In this document: positions 7,169 to 18,618 of the stretch, in pieces
How the letters are laid out: each line of letters begins with the position of its first letter
Numbering within the stretch: the stretch's first letter is position 1
DNA from: Amycolatopsis endophytica
Lineage (GTDB): Bacteria; Actinomycetota; Actinomycetes; Mycobacteriales; Pseudonocardiaceae
Direction: 5' to 3'
DNA length: 64,000 nt
NCBI RefSeq assembly: GCF_013410405.1
Contig: NZ_JACCFK010000001.1
Coordinates: 1,054,001-1,118,000 of the forward strand
Notes under the pieces: generated by a model
The model's input: only the letters and a program-made list of their open reading frames with translations
The model's database searches: none
What the model was told of the DNA's origin: nothing
Translations under genes and position numbers: made by a program

Positions 7169-8704
7169 GTGAGCGACGAGGGTCGCCTGGTCGCCGGCCG
7201 GTACCGGATCGAGCGGCGAATCGGCAGCGGCGCCATGGGTGCCGTGTGGCAGGCGCACGACGACGTACTCGGGCGGACGGTCGCGATCAAGCAGTTGCTT
7301 CTGCAACCGGGGCTGGACCACAACGAGGCCGAGGACGCCAAGCAGCGCACGATGCGCGAGGGCCGCATCGCCGCGCGCCTGCACCACCCGAACGCGATCA
7401 CGGTGTTCGACGTCGTCACCGACGACAACGGGCACCCGTGCCTGGTCATGGAGTACCTGGCCTCGACGAGCCTCGCCGAGATGCTGCGCGACCGGAAGAC
7501 GCTGCCGCCGCGTGAGGTCGCGCGGATCGGCGCCCAGATCGCGGCCGCGCTCAAGGAGGCGCACGCGGTCGGGATCGTGCACCGGGACATCAAGCCGGGC
7601 AACATCCTGCTCGCCGACAACGGCGTGGTGAAGATCACCGACTTCGGTATCTCGCGCGCCAAGGACGACGTCACCGTCACCAAGACCGGGATGATCGCCG
7701 GAACCCCGGCGTACCTGGCGCCGGAGGTCGCGATCGGCGGCGACCCCGGTCCGGAGGCGGACGTCTTCTCGCTGGGCTCGACGCTGTACGCGGCGTGCGA
7801 GGGCCAGCCCCCGTTCGGGCTGAGCGAGAACACGCTGAGCCTGCTGCACGCCGTCGCCGCGGGGCAGATCAACCCGCCGCGGCAGTCCGGGCCGCTGGCC
7901 AGCGTGCTGGCGGTGCTGCTGCACCCCGAGGTCCAGCACCGGCCCACGGCGGAGGAGGCCGAGGAGCTGCTGGCCGCGGTCGCACGGGGCGAGACCCCGC
8001 TGGGCGGACCCGCCGACGAGACCCAGTTCTCCCCCTCGGGTGGCGCGCTCGCGGGCGGGCTGGCCGGTGGCGCGCTCGGAGCGGCCGCCGCCGGTGCCGG
8101 TGCGACCCGCGCCTTCCGCGGCGACGACCTGGGCGCGCACTCCGGCACCCTCGGCGCCAGCGACCCGTTCTACGACGAGTACGACGACTACGCGGACGAC
8201 CCGTACGCCACCACCGCCGCGTACCCCACCGACGACTACGACCGCCAGGGCGCGACGCGCGCGGTGCCCGCCGGGTACGACGGCTACGACGACGAGCCGC
8301 CGCCCGCCGAGGTCGACGAGGACGAGAAGCGGGGCAACTGGAAGGTGCCCGCCGCGATCGGCGCGGTCGTGGTGGCCGGTCTGGTGGCGCTCGGCATCTG
8401 GCTGTTCAGCCCGGCCGGCAACAACACCCAGAACACGACGGAGACCAACCCGCCCGTGGTCCCGCCGCCCGCCACCACCTCGTCGGTCGTGACCACGACG
8501 GAGAGTCCCACGGCGAGCGCCACCAAGTCGAGCGACAACGACGAGCCGACCTCGTCGCGCTCGTCGAAGCGCAGCACGCCGAAGACGTCGGATGACGAGC
8601 CGTCGTCGAGCAGCAGTCCGACTTCGAGCCCGACGAAGACGACGTCGCCGTCAAAACCGTCCGACACCCCGAGCAGCACTCCGACCACCGGGGCCAACGG
8701 CTGA
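7169..8704 (+). CDS. Membrane Ser/Thr protein kinase (PknB/PknD-like)
   Basis: The 511-residue Hanks-type kinase has GSGAMG at residues 19-24, the ATP-binding Lys in VAIK (K41), the catalytic loop HRDIKPGN (D140), DFG at 158-160, and APE after the activation segment with its Thr residues (VTVTKTG). All catalytic residues are present, so it should be active. After about residue 275 come an Ala/Gly-rich stretch, an Asp/Tyr-rich acidic linker, a membrane helix near 397-415 (AAIGAVVVAGLVALGIWLF), and a Ser/Thr/Pro outer tail with no PASTA repeat. GAAGGAGG just upstream supports the GTG start. It probably forms an operon with the pseudokinase 27 bases downstream. Confidence 0.92.
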   Translation: MSDEGRLVAGRYRIERRIGSGAMGAVWQAHDDVLGRTVAIKQLLLQPGLDHNEAEDAKQRTMREGRIAARLHHPNAITVFDVVTDDNGHPCLVMEYLASTSLAEMLRDRKTLPPREVARIGAQIAAALKEAHAVGIVHRDIKPGNILLADNGVVKITDFGISRAKDDVTVTKTGMIAGTPAYLAPEVAIGGDPGPEADVFSLGSTLYAACEGQPPFGLSENTLSLLHAVAAGQINPPRQSGPLASVLAVLLHPEVQHRPTAEEAEELLAAVARGETPLGGPADETQFSPSGGALAGGLAGGALGAAAAGAGATRAFRGDDLGAHSGTLGASDPFYDEYDDYADDPYATTAAYPTDDYDRQGATRAVPAGYDGYDDEPPPAEVDEDEKRGNWKVPAAIGAVVVAGLVALGIWLFSPAGNNTQNTTETNPPVVPPPATTSSVVTTTESPTASATKSSDNDEPTSSRSSKRSTPKTSDDEPSSSSSPTSSPTKTTSPSKPSDTPSSTPTTGANG

Positions 8705-8731
8705 GGCGACTGGCGGAAACGAGAGGGTGTA

Positions 8732-9676
8732 GTGGGTACTGAGGGCGCACTCGTCGGCGGCCGGTACCGGCTGGATCAGCCGATCGGTCGCGGCCGGGCC
8801 GGAATCGTCTGGCTGGCGTACGACACGCAACTGAACCGCACGGTGGCCGCGAAGCGGATGCCGGTCGCGCCGGGGCACAGCGAGCAGTCGGTCGCGACCG
8901 CGCTGGCGGAGGGCCGCGCGGCGACGGGGATCCAGCACAACTGCGCGATCGGCGTGTACGACGTGCTCCTCGACGGGCAGGACCCGTGGCTGGTCATGGA
9001 GTACGTGCCGTCCCGGAACATGGCGGACTTCCTCGGCGACCACGGCACGCTGACGCCGGACCAGACCGCGTTCCTGGGCATCCAGCTCGCTTCGGCGCTG
9101 GCCGCCGCGCACCGCGCCGGGGTCGTGCACCGCGGCCTGGAGCCGGGCAACGTGCTGCTCGCGGACGACGGCGGCGTCAAGGTGACCGACATCGGTTTCA
9201 CCGGCGCCGGCTTCAACCCCGCCTACCGCGCGCCCGAACTGTCCCGCGGCGCCGCGGCCGCCCCCGCCACCGACGCGTTCTCGCTCGGCGCCACGCTCTA
9301 CACGGCGGTCGAGGGCGTGCCCCCGTTCGGCGATCACGGCAACGGTCCGCTCCGTCAGCCCGAGAAGGCCGGTGTGCTGGCCCCCGCGCTGATGAAGCTG
9401 CTGCGCGAGGACCCGCTGAGCCGCCCCACGCTGTCCGACAGCATCACCTCGTTCCAGGCGATCACGCAGGGCCGCCAGACCGCTTTCATCCCGCCGACCG
9501 CGCCCGCGCTGCCGACGGTGCCCGCGTTCCGCCCGCAGCAGCCGCCACCCCCGCCGCCGAAGCAGCCGGTCGTCAAGCTCTCCCCGGTGCGGGTGCGGCA
9601 GTTGATCCTGGCGACGATGGCCGTCCTCGTCGCCGCGGCGATCGGGATCGGGGTTTCGCAGCTGCTGTTCCTGTGA
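8732..9676 (+). CDS. Membrane-anchored pseudokinase (degenerate Ser/Thr kinase)
   Basis: The 314 residues follow the kinase fold of the preceding gene: GRGRAG in the glycine loop, VAAK with K41 at the same position, and an MEYV hinge. The catalytic loop reads HRGLEPGN at 133-140, so the catalytic Asp is Gly and the loop Lys is Glu. The Mg-binding DFG is DIG at 153-155. The activation segment is short. These changes should remove or greatly weaken phosphotransfer. A Pro-rich linker leads to one membrane helix at the C-terminus (LILATMAVLVAAAIGIGVS). The likely role is a regulatory or scaffold partner of the active kinase encoded immediately upstream. GAGAGGG precedes the GTG start. The loss of residues is read directly; the regulatory role is inferred. 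Confidence 0.88.
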   Translation: MGTEGALVGGRYRLDQPIGRGRAGIVWLAYDTQLNRTVAAKRMPVAPGHSEQSVATALAEGRAATGIQHNCAIGVYDVLLDGQDPWLVMEYVPSRNMADFLGDHGTLTPDQTAFLGIQLASALAAAHRAGVVHRGLEPGNVLLADDGGVKVTDIGFTGAGFNPAYRAPELSRGAAAAPATDAFSLGATLYTAVEGVPPFGDHGNGPLRQPEKAGVLAPALMKLLREDPLSRPTLSDSITSFQAITQGRQTAFIPPTAPALPTVPAFRPQQPPPPPPKQPVVKLSPVRVRQLILATMAVLVAAAIGIGVSQLLFL

Positions 9677-9805
9677 GTTCCGGCGCGGCGTGCGGCCTGT
9701 TTGCTGTTCCCGGCAGCGAGTTGGCGCGACCGTGACAGCCGATTCGCCGTCCGGCAACGCAACCCGGCCACCAGTCCGCCCAAAAACCAGGGCGGCCACC
9801 GGACC

Positions 9806-10480
9806 TCACACGAGCCGTCGGTCCGAGGCCCACCTCGACAACTCGTAGCGGTTGGACAGCTGGGTCTTGCGCAGCACGCTGGACACGTGCGTCTCGACCG
9901 TCTTCACCGAGATGAACAGCTCCGACGCGATCTCCTTGTAGGCGTATCCGCGGGCGAGCAGGCGCAGGACGTCCCGCTCGCGCGGGGTCAGCAGGTCCAG
10001 CTCCGGGTCGCTGATCGGCGCCGAACCGGGCCGGTCGGCGAACGCGTCCAGCACGAAACCGGCCAGTCGCGGCGAGAACACCGCGTCGCCGTCGGACACG
10101 CGCGCGATGGCCCGTACCAGTTCCTTCGACGAGATCGTCTTCGTGACGTAGCCGCGCGCGCCCGCCCGGATGACCGCGATGACGTCCTCCGCCGCGTCCG
10201 ACACCGACAACGCCAGGAACACCACGTCCGGCAGCTCGGTGCGGGCCCGGCGCAGCACCTCGGCGCCCCCGCCGTCGGGCATGTGCACATCCAGCAGCAC
10301 GACCTGCGGCTTGGTGCGCGCGATCCCGGCGACCGCCTCCGCGACCGAACCGGCCTCGCCGACCACCCGCACCTCGTCGGTGATCGAGTCCAGCTCCGTG
10401 CGCACCCCGGCCCGGAACAACGCGTGGTCGTCCACCAGGAACACGCTGATCGGGGCCTTCTCCTGTGCTGTCTCCGTCAC
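9806..10480 (-). CDS. LuxR-family response regulator
   Basis: The 224-residue NarL/LuxR regulator has a receiver domain with acidic pocket VDD (17-18), the phospho-acceptor D64 in VLLDVHMP, a Ser/Thr switch region (ALSVSD) and the conserved Lys in GYVTK. It is followed by an HTH domain (LTPRERDVLRLLARG, then KTVETHVSSVLRK). It should be phosphorylated by the kinase encoded just upstream. The GTG start at 10480 overlaps the kinase stop in a GTGA, so the pair is translationally coupled. The long upstream ORF extension is an artefact of high GC. Likely targets are the PspC genes next door, but no binding site is visible. Confidence 0.93.
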   Translation of the reverse strand: MTETAQEKAPISVFLVDDHALFRAGVRTELDSITDEVRVVGEAGSVAEAVAGIARTKPQVVLLDVHMPDGGGAEVLRRARTELPDVVFLALSVSDAAEDVIAVIRAGARGYVTKTISSKELVRAIARVSDGDAVFSPRLAGFVLDAFADRPGSAPISDPELDLLTPRERDVLRLLARGYAYKEIASELFISVKTVETHVSSVLRKTQLSNRYELSRWASDRRLV

Positions 10481-11820
10481 CGTGTTCCTCCAGAATCGGC
10501 CTTGACCGGCATCTCCAGCTGCACTTCGGTGCCGTCCCCCGGCGCCGTGCGCAGCCGGGTCGTGCCCCCGTTGCGTTCCATCCTCCCCCGGATCGAGTCC
10601 GCGAGGCCATGCCGGTCCTCCGACACGCTGTCCGGGTCGAAACCCTTGCCCCGGTCCCGCACGAACACGGTGACCGCGGTGGGTTCCACCTCGGCGTACA
10701 CGCTCACCTCGTCCACGCCGGCGTGCTTGGCCGCGTTGACCATCGCCTCCCTCGCCGCCAGGACCAGGGCCGTGAGCCTGTCGTCCAGTTCCGCGTCCCC
10801 GACCACGACCTGCGACACCGAGATCGCGAAGGTGTCCTCGACCTCGCCGCATGCGCCCGCGATCGCTTCGGAGAACCGCCCGCGCGCGGTCTCGTTCCTG
10901 GGCGTCCCGTAGCCGGACGGTCCGTACAGCCAGCCCCGCAGTTCGCGCTCCTGGCTGCGCGCGAGGCGGGCCACCTCCTTCGGCGCCTCCGACTGCTTCT
11001 GGATCAACGCGAGTGTCTGCAGCACCGAGTCGTGCAGGTGCGCGGCGATCTCCGCGCGCTCCTCCGTGCGGATCCGGGCGCGCCGCTCCTCCCCCAGGTC
11101 ACGCACCATCCGCAACCAGAACGGCACCGTCAGCACGGCCACCCCGACCAGCGTCGCCAGCACCGCGAGCAGCGCGAACTGCACCTGATCGAGCGAACCG
11201 GAGCGCAGCACGACGACACCGATCCCGGTGATGACCAGCGCGACGCCCGCGAGGATCCGGACCGCGGCCGACCATCCCCCGCCGCCGAGCACCATGCCCG
11301 CGACACCGGAGCGCGCCCCGTCGCGCCAGCGCCGTCGCTGCGACTCGTCGGCCTCCCGCCAGACGACCGCCGCACCGATCAGCGCCAGCGCCAGCGGCAC
11401 CGCGACCCACCCGTTGATCGCCCCCGTGATGGCGCCCCCGGCCACCAGCAGGCCGACCCCGAGGATGAGCAGACCGACCGCCTGCTGCTTCTCCTTCGGC
11501 GTGGCAGGCGCCTCGGTCTCCTCGCGGCGCCGCTGCGGCACGAACACCCACAGCAGCCCGTAGGCGACCGGCCCGGCGCCGCCGAACGCGGCGAGCACCG
11601 CGAAGACGGCCCGCACCCACAGCACGTTGACACCGAGGTGGTCGGCCAGACCGGAAGCGACACCCGCCACCACGCGGCTCGACCGCCGCCGGTACATCCT
11701 GGGCCGCTCTTCGGCCTCCGTCAGCGCGCTCCCGGTGGCAGGCACCACCGCGCCCTCGCCCGCCGGGCGTGGCATCGGCATGCCGGTCTCGGTCCGGGGT
11801 TTCTCCTGCACGTGATCCAT
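10477..11820 (-). CDS. PspC-domain sensor histidine kinase
   Basis: The 447 residues (from the ATG at 11820) contain an N-terminal PspC domain (YRRRSSRVVAGVASGLADHL at about 43-62, then a membrane pair), two further hydrophobic pairs to about residue 236, a HisKA_3 dimerisation segment with the phospho-acceptor H263 in HLHDSVLQ, and a HATPase domain (EAMVNAAKHA N-box, DRGKGFDP G-box). Such fusions of PspC with a NarL-type kinase are known in actinobacteria and point to sensing of membrane state. An ATG at 11847 would add nine residues. The gene is divergent from a separate PspC protein, with about 125 bases between them. Confidence 0.9.
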   Translation of the reverse strand: MDHVQEKPRTETGMPMPRPAGEGAVVPATGSALTEAEERPRMYRRRSSRVVAGVASGLADHLGVNVLWVRAVFAVLAAFGGAGPVAYGLLWVFVPQRRREETEAPATPKEKQQAVGLLILGVGLLVAGGAITGAINGWVAVPLALALIGAAVVWREADESQRRRWRDGARSGVAGMVLGGGGWSAAVRILAGVALVITGIGVVVLRSGSLDQVQFALLAVLATLVGVAVLTVPFWLRMVRDLGEERRARIRTEERAEIAAHLHDSVLQTLALIQKQSEAPKEVARLARSQERELRGWLYGPSGYGTPRNETARGRFSEAIAGACGEVEDTFAISVSQVVVGDAELDDRLTALVLAAREAMVNAAKHAGVDEVSVYAEVEPTAVTVFVRDRGKGFDPDSVSEDRHGLADSIRGRMERNGGTTRLRTAPGDGTEVQLEMPVKADSGGTR

Positions 11821-11945
11821 GGTTCTGCCATGGTCACATGCCCGCAAGCACGATTCATCAGGGAAAACCCCCGGGTTCTCGGTCCGCGAAACCTCAGGGT
11901 CGTTCCCCGATGTGCCGACCGCCGCGCTCCCGCATGCTGGTCACC

Positions 11946-13199
11946 ATGAACGACACGGCAGAGGCTCCGAAACCGCAAGGCCTGGGCGGGTTCGAAGAGA
12001 CCGTGAAGGACTTCTGGGCCAGTCGCCCGCGGCGTCCCGCCCGTGGCGGCAAGATCGGCGGTGTCGCGGCGGCCATCGGCAACCGGTACGGCATCGACCC
12101 GGTGGTCGTGCGGGTCGCGTTCGTGACCGCCACCGTGTTCGGTGGCGTCGGCCTCTCGCTGTACGTGCTGTGCTGGCTGGTCTTCGCCGCGGAGGGCGAC
12201 GAGGTGTCGCCGGTCGAGGCGCTGTTCGGCAGGGGCCGCAGCTCGTTGTCGAAGCCACTGACGATCGCGCTGGGCATCCTGTTCTTCCCGCTGTCCAGCT
12301 GGGCGTTCGCGGGCGGCTGGTTCGACGGGGGCGGCGTCATCGGGGCGGCCATGATGGTCACCGCGCTGTACCTGCTGCACCGCAGTCGCGGTCACCTGAA
12401 CCGGCCGGCGCCGACGGTCCGCGCGGTCACCGACGTGGGACCCGCCGCGTTCTCGATGAGCGCGCCGGGCACAGCGGAGAAGAGCGAGTCCGGATGGGAC
12501 CCGCTCGGCGCGGACCCGATGGCGTGGGACCTGCCGGATCCGCAGCCCGCTCCGGCCCCGCCACCGCCTCCGTCCCCGCCGTCGGCGCCGCGGCGCAAGA
12601 GCAAGATCGGGATCGCCACCCTCGGGGTCGCGCTGCTGGTCGGCGGCATCGGTGCGGCGATCGCCTCGGACGGCCACACCTGGTTCTCGGCGCAGCACGT
12701 CATCGGACTCGTCCTCGGTGTGCTGGGCGTGGGCATGGTGGCGGGCGCGTTCGCCGGTGGCGGCCGCAAGCTGGCCATCCTCGCGGTGCCGCTGTCCATC
12801 ATCGGCGTGGCGCTCACGACGCTGCCGGTCAACGACTACTCGGGCGGGCTGGGCGATCTGCGGGCGACGCCGCTGACCGCGGCCGAGGTCCAGCCGACCT
12901 ACGAGCGCACGGCGGGAACGGTGGATCTGGACCTCACCCAGCTGCCCGCGGACGTGCCGGTGGCGACGGAGATCCACGTCGGCGCCGGTGACACCACGGT
13001 GCTGGTGCCGGAGACGGCGGACGTGACCTATTCGTGCGAGTCGCACGCCGGTGACGTGCAGTGCCTTGGCCGCGGGACCAGCGGTGTCGGGACGGGGCCG
13101 ACCACCGGGGTCGACTACGGTCCCGACGGCGTGGGCGGGCTGCAGCTCACCGTGAAGATCGACCAGGGCGTGGGAACCGTGGAGGTGAACCGTGGCTGA
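11946..13199 (+). CDS. PspC-domain membrane protein
   Basis: The 417-residue protein begins with a cytoplasmic segment and a PspC domain (RGGKIGGVAAAIGNRYGIDP, then VVVRVAFVTATVFGGVGLSL) followed by several membrane segments. A Pro-rich linker (residues 200-215) leads to two more pairs of helices. The C-terminus is a beta-rich extracytoplasmic part (TVDLDLTQLPADVPV..., DTTVLVPETADVTYSCESHAGDVQC) like the DUF2154/LiaF C-terminal domain. The layout suggests a stress sensor or partner of the neighbouring PspC kinase. The ATG at 11946 starts just before the conserved block; the ORF continues upstream without conserved features. It overlaps the next gene by 8 bases. Confidence 0.85.
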   Translation: MNDTAEAPKPQGLGGFEETVKDFWASRPRRPARGGKIGGVAAAIGNRYGIDPVVVRVAFVTATVFGGVGLSLYVLCWLVFAAEGDEVSPVEALFGRGRSSLSKPLTIALGILFFPLSSWAFAGGWFDGGGVIGAAMMVTALYLLHRSRGHLNRPAPTVRAVTDVGPAAFSMSAPGTAEKSESGWDPLGADPMAWDLPDPQPAPAPPPPPSPPSAPRRKSKIGIATLGVALLVGGIGAAIASDGHTWFSAQHVIGLVLGVLGVGMVAGAFAGGGRKLAILAVPLSIIGVALTTLPVNDYSGGLGDLRATPLTAAEVQPTYERTAGTVDLDLTQLPADVPVATEIHVGAGDTTVLVPETADVTYSCESHAGDVQCLGRGTSGVGTGPTTGVDYGPDGVGGLQLTVKIDQGVGTVEVNRG

Positions 13200-13443
13200 G
13201 CAGGAGAACCCGTACAGCTACGACGGGGAAACGACCCAGGTGCAGCCGGAGCCCCGGCGACGCGGGGTGGACGTCTTCACCCTCGTCCTCGGTATCGCGA
13301 CGCTGCTGGTCTCGGGCTACGTGCTCAGCGACGGCTCCAGCTGGCTGCCCTCGTTCGACCTGAAATGGGTGCTGGCCGGGGGTGCGGTGTTCGTCGGGAT
13401 CCTGATGCTGGGAGCCTCGATGCGAGGGGGCAGGCGGGACTGA
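13192..13443 (+). CDS. Small two-helix membrane protein coupled to PspC gene
   Basis: This 83-residue protein starts with GTG at 13192, inside the last codons of the PspC gene, so translation is coupled. A polar N-terminus of about 25 residues precedes two membrane helices (VFTLVLGIATLLVSGYVLS and WVLAGGAVFVGILMLGASM) joined by a short loop with two Trp-containing turns. It ends with a basic tail. I do not recognise a function. The coupling suggests a role with the PspC protein. A strong terminator follows 25 bases later. Confidence 0.75.
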   Translation: MAEQENPYSYDGETTQVQPEPRRRGVDVFTLVLGIATLLVSGYVLSDGSSWLPSFDLKWVLAGGAVFVGILMLGASMRGGRRD

Positions 13444-13468
13444 ACCGGGGACCAGGCCGAACGACGGA

Positions 13469-13496
13469 GGGAGCCGCGATGCTCGGCTCCCTTTTT
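13469..13496 (+). terminator. Rho-independent terminator
   Basis: GGGAGCCG at 13469-13476 pairs with CGGCTCCC at 13484-13491, with a 7-base loop, followed by five T. It ends the PspC operon before the convergent GIDE gene. Confidence 0.85.
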
Positions 13497-13501
13497 CGTG
13501 C

Positions 13502-14263
13502 TCAGAAGAGCCAGAACCCGGCGACCAGGCACGCGAGGCCACTGACCAGCGCCGCGATCGCGCCGGTCAGGAGCAGGCGGTACCGGGTGGTGTCCTTCGC
13601 GCGCAACTCGCCCTCCGGCTTGGCGGCGATGACGAAATCACGGCCGTCCTCGGGCCGCGCGATGGTCAGCGGGCCGTCCACGTCGCGCGCCTCGCCCAGG
13701 ACGTACAGCCACGTGCCGGGCCGGATGACCCGCTCCTCGTACTGGAAGCCGAGCGTTCCGCGGCGGGAGGGCAGCCGGACGCCGAAGACCTCGACCGGCT
13801 CGGGACGGAAGTCGCGCTCATACCGGTCGACAGGCTGGTCGACGCCCTCCACGCGGGCACCCGCCGGAAGGACGCCGATGGTCCAGCCCCACCGGTCGGT
13901 GAGCGGGAAAACCTCCGACGACGAACCCTCGGCGACGGTTTCCCAGCGTTTGTGGCGGTCACCGTGGTGGTTGTGGTAGTACGAGCGCCGTCGGATCCGG
14001 TAGCTGTACCAGACACACGGGATCTTGCCGAGTTCCGAGATCAGCGGACCGCCGGGCCCGGGCTGGGCCACACCGACCACCTCGGTGACGCGGCGGAAGC
14101 CGCCCTCGGCGTGCGGCCGGACGACCTGGCGGCGCATCTCCTCGAGCTGTCCGATCGGCAGCGTCGGGGTGCCCGCCATCGACTTCACCCTGGCGCCCGC
14201 CACGCGCGCTCGCCGGTACACGAAACCCGCCACGGCGAACAGCACGAACCCCCACAGCAGCAC
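13502..14263 (-). CDS. GIDE-domain membrane protein (bacterial MULAN-like)
   Basis: The 253 residues have an N-terminal membrane helix (LLWGFVLFAVAGFVYRRA) and a C-terminal helix (LLLTGAIAALVSGLACLVAGF). Between them is a domain with PCVWYSYRIRRRSYYHN, PLTDRWGWTIGVLPAGA, and VEVFGVRLPSRRGTLGFQYE followed by RVIRPGTWLYVLGEA. This matches the GIDE fold, found in the mitochondrial E3 ligase MULAN and in bacterial membrane proteins that lack the RING finger. No RING-like Cys/His cluster is present, so ubiquitin-type ligase activity is not expected; databases often label these proteins as E3 ligases by homology. The gene starts 19 bases after the guaA stop, on the same strand, and is probably co-transcribed with it. 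The function is unknown. Confidence 0.8.
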   Translation of the reverse strand: MLLWGFVLFAVAGFVYRRARVAGARVKSMAGTPTLPIGQLEEMRRQVVRPHAEGGFRRVTEVVGVAQPGPGGPLISELGKIPCVWYSYRIRRRSYYHNHHGDRHKRWETVAEGSSSEVFPLTDRWGWTIGVLPAGARVEGVDQPVDRYERDFRPEPVEVFGVRLPSRRGTLGFQYEERVIRPGTWLYVLGEARDVDGPLTIARPEDGRDFVIAAKPEGELRAKDTTRYRLLLTGAIAALVSGLACLVAGFWLF

Positions 14264-14282
14264 ATCGCCCCCAGATTTCGGT

Positions 14283-15842
<1,560 letters not shown>

Positions 15843-16070
15843 CGGACCTCCATCAGGACGACGTGTGTCTTCCATCGTCCCAGGTGGGCTGGGTCACGTG
15901 CGCCCCGGGACGGGGTTGTTCGAAGGTTGAGGGGCCGGCGCGGCGGTCGCCTCTCGGCGAGATATCCGAACAGGGCTCCGGGCGAACCGGTGTTCCCTGA
16001 CGGTGCAGGTGTGAGGCCCGGGGGACACGAACCGCACCGACCAGTCCGTACAACCGGGCGGGTGCGCCGG

Positions 16071-16463
16071 CTATTCCGCCGCCACCCTGGCTTTCTCGTC
16101 CGCCGGGGCGAGCCACAGGAACACCGGCGGCAGCAGGACCTCGATCACGGTCAGCACCAGCTGGAACCACTGCGGCTGCCCGTGCACGGCCAGGGACACC
16201 AGCCGTCCCGCGGCGCCGAGCCAGAAGATCCCCGCGAACCACCGTACGGCCGACGCCGGGATCGGGACCCGCCGCGCCGCCCAGATCCACAGCAGGCCGT
16301 AGCCGAAGAACAAGGCGCCGTAGAAGCGTTCCCTGCTGTCCACGGTGGCTCCCGTCGCGCCTTCGCCGGGGACCGACGCGATGCCGCCGACGAAGTGGAA
16401 CACCCCGATCGCCGCGCACACCACGCCCATCGCCAGCATCAGCCATTTCAGAGTCCGGGCCAT
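16071..16463 (-). CDS. DUF4345 membrane protein
   Basis: The 130-residue protein has four predicted membrane helices (about residues 5-26, 48-64, 72-90 and 99-118) and the pattern of the DUF4345 family: VFHFVGG near the N-terminus, RFYGALFFGYGLLWIWAAR, then RWFAGIFWLGAAGRLVSL. The biochemical function of the family is unknown. It is divergent from a TetR gene. The 63-base gap between them holds two similar palindromic sites, so it is very likely the target of that regulator. Confidence 0.85.
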   Translation of the reverse strand: MARTLKWLMLAMGVVCAAIGVFHFVGGIASVPGEGATGATVDSRERFYGALFFGYGLLWIWAARRVPIPASAVRWFAGIFWLGAAGRLVSLAVHGQPQWFQLVLTVIEVLLPPVFLWLAPADEKARVAAE

Positions 16464-16472
16464 GACAGCTCC

Positions 16473-16513
16473 CTTAGTAGACGCGTATCTACTAAGACTA
16501 GACGCGTGTCCAG
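16473..16513. promoter_or_regulatory. Tandem TetR operators in divergent promoter region
   Basis: CTTAGTAGA at 16473-16481 and TCTACTAAG at 16488-16496 form a perfect inverted repeat with a 6-base spacer. A related 14-mer, TAGACGCGTGTCCA, lies at 16499-16512, matching TAGACGCGTATCTA at 16478-16491 in 12 of 14 positions. The offset is 21 bases, two helical turns. Its position between the DUF4345 and TetR genes suits auto-repression. Confidence 0.7.
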
Positions 16514-16526
16514 TAGCGTGTCACCC

Positions 16527-17108
16527 GTGACCCGCCGTCGCCTCGATCCCGCTGCTCGTCGCGCCGAACTCGTCAGCACCGGCGCGCGCCTGTTCTCGGC
16601 CAAGCCCTACGACGAGGTCCTGATGGAGGACGTCGCCGACGAGGCGGGCGTCTCGCGGGCGCTGCTCTACCGCTACTTCCCCACCAAGAGCGACCTGTTC
16701 GCCGCCGTCTACCGCCAGGCCGCCGACAGCCTCCTGAGCCGGGCGCACTTCGATCCGGACGCCTCGATCCCCGGCCAGATCTCCGCGGCGCTGGAAGCCC
16801 ACTTCGACTACTTCGCGGCCAACCGCAACACGGTGCTCGCGGCCAACCGGACCCTCGCCGGTGACCGGGGGGTGCAGGCGGTCATCGACGACGAACTGGC
16901 GGTGCTGCGGGAACGGCTGCTGGACGCGGGCCGGATCCCGGACGAGGTGCGCGGCGCCGTCTCCGCGGTGGTGCTGAGCTGGCTGGTGTTCGTGCGCACG
17001 TTGTGCATCGAATGGCTCACCGCGGAGTCGTTCACCCGCGAGCAGCTGCACGACATGTGCGTCGGCTCGCTGCTGGGTGCGCTGCGGAACATCGTGGAGT
17101 TGGAGTAA
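16527..17108 (+). CDS. TetR-family repressor
   Basis: The 193-residue regulator has the TetR N-terminal HTH (RRAELVSTGARLFSAKPYDE, VLMEDVADEAGVSRALLYRY, FPTKSDLFAAVYR) and a helical ligand domain. It probably represses itself and the divergent DUF4345 gene through the palindromes in the shared promoter region. The GTG at 16527 is preferred because it clears the second operator; an in-frame GTG at 16506 lies inside it. The ligand cannot be inferred. The aldehyde dehydrogenase starts 64 bases downstream on the same strand and may be in the same transcript. Confidence 0.9.
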   Translation: MTRRRLDPAARRAELVSTGARLFSAKPYDEVLMEDVADEAGVSRALLYRYFPTKSDLFAAVYRQAADSLLSRAHFDPDASIPGQISAALEAHFDYFAANRNTVLAANRTLAGDRGVQAVIDDELAVLRERLLDAGRIPDEVRGAVSAVVLSWLVFVRTLCIEWLTAESFTREQLHDMCVGSLLGALRNIVELE

Positions 17109-17172
17109 CCCGATCGGGGAGCAGGCGCCGACGGTGAAACCACGCTCCGTCAGGCGCTCTAAGTTGTCAGGC

Positions 17173-18589
<1,417 letters not shown>

Positions 18590-18618
<29 letters not shown>

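Noticed and set aside
9776..9795. CCGCCC/GGGCGG hairpin between pseudokinase and response regulator as a terminator
   Set aside because: The stem is only six pairs and lacks a T run on the plus strand; too weak to list.
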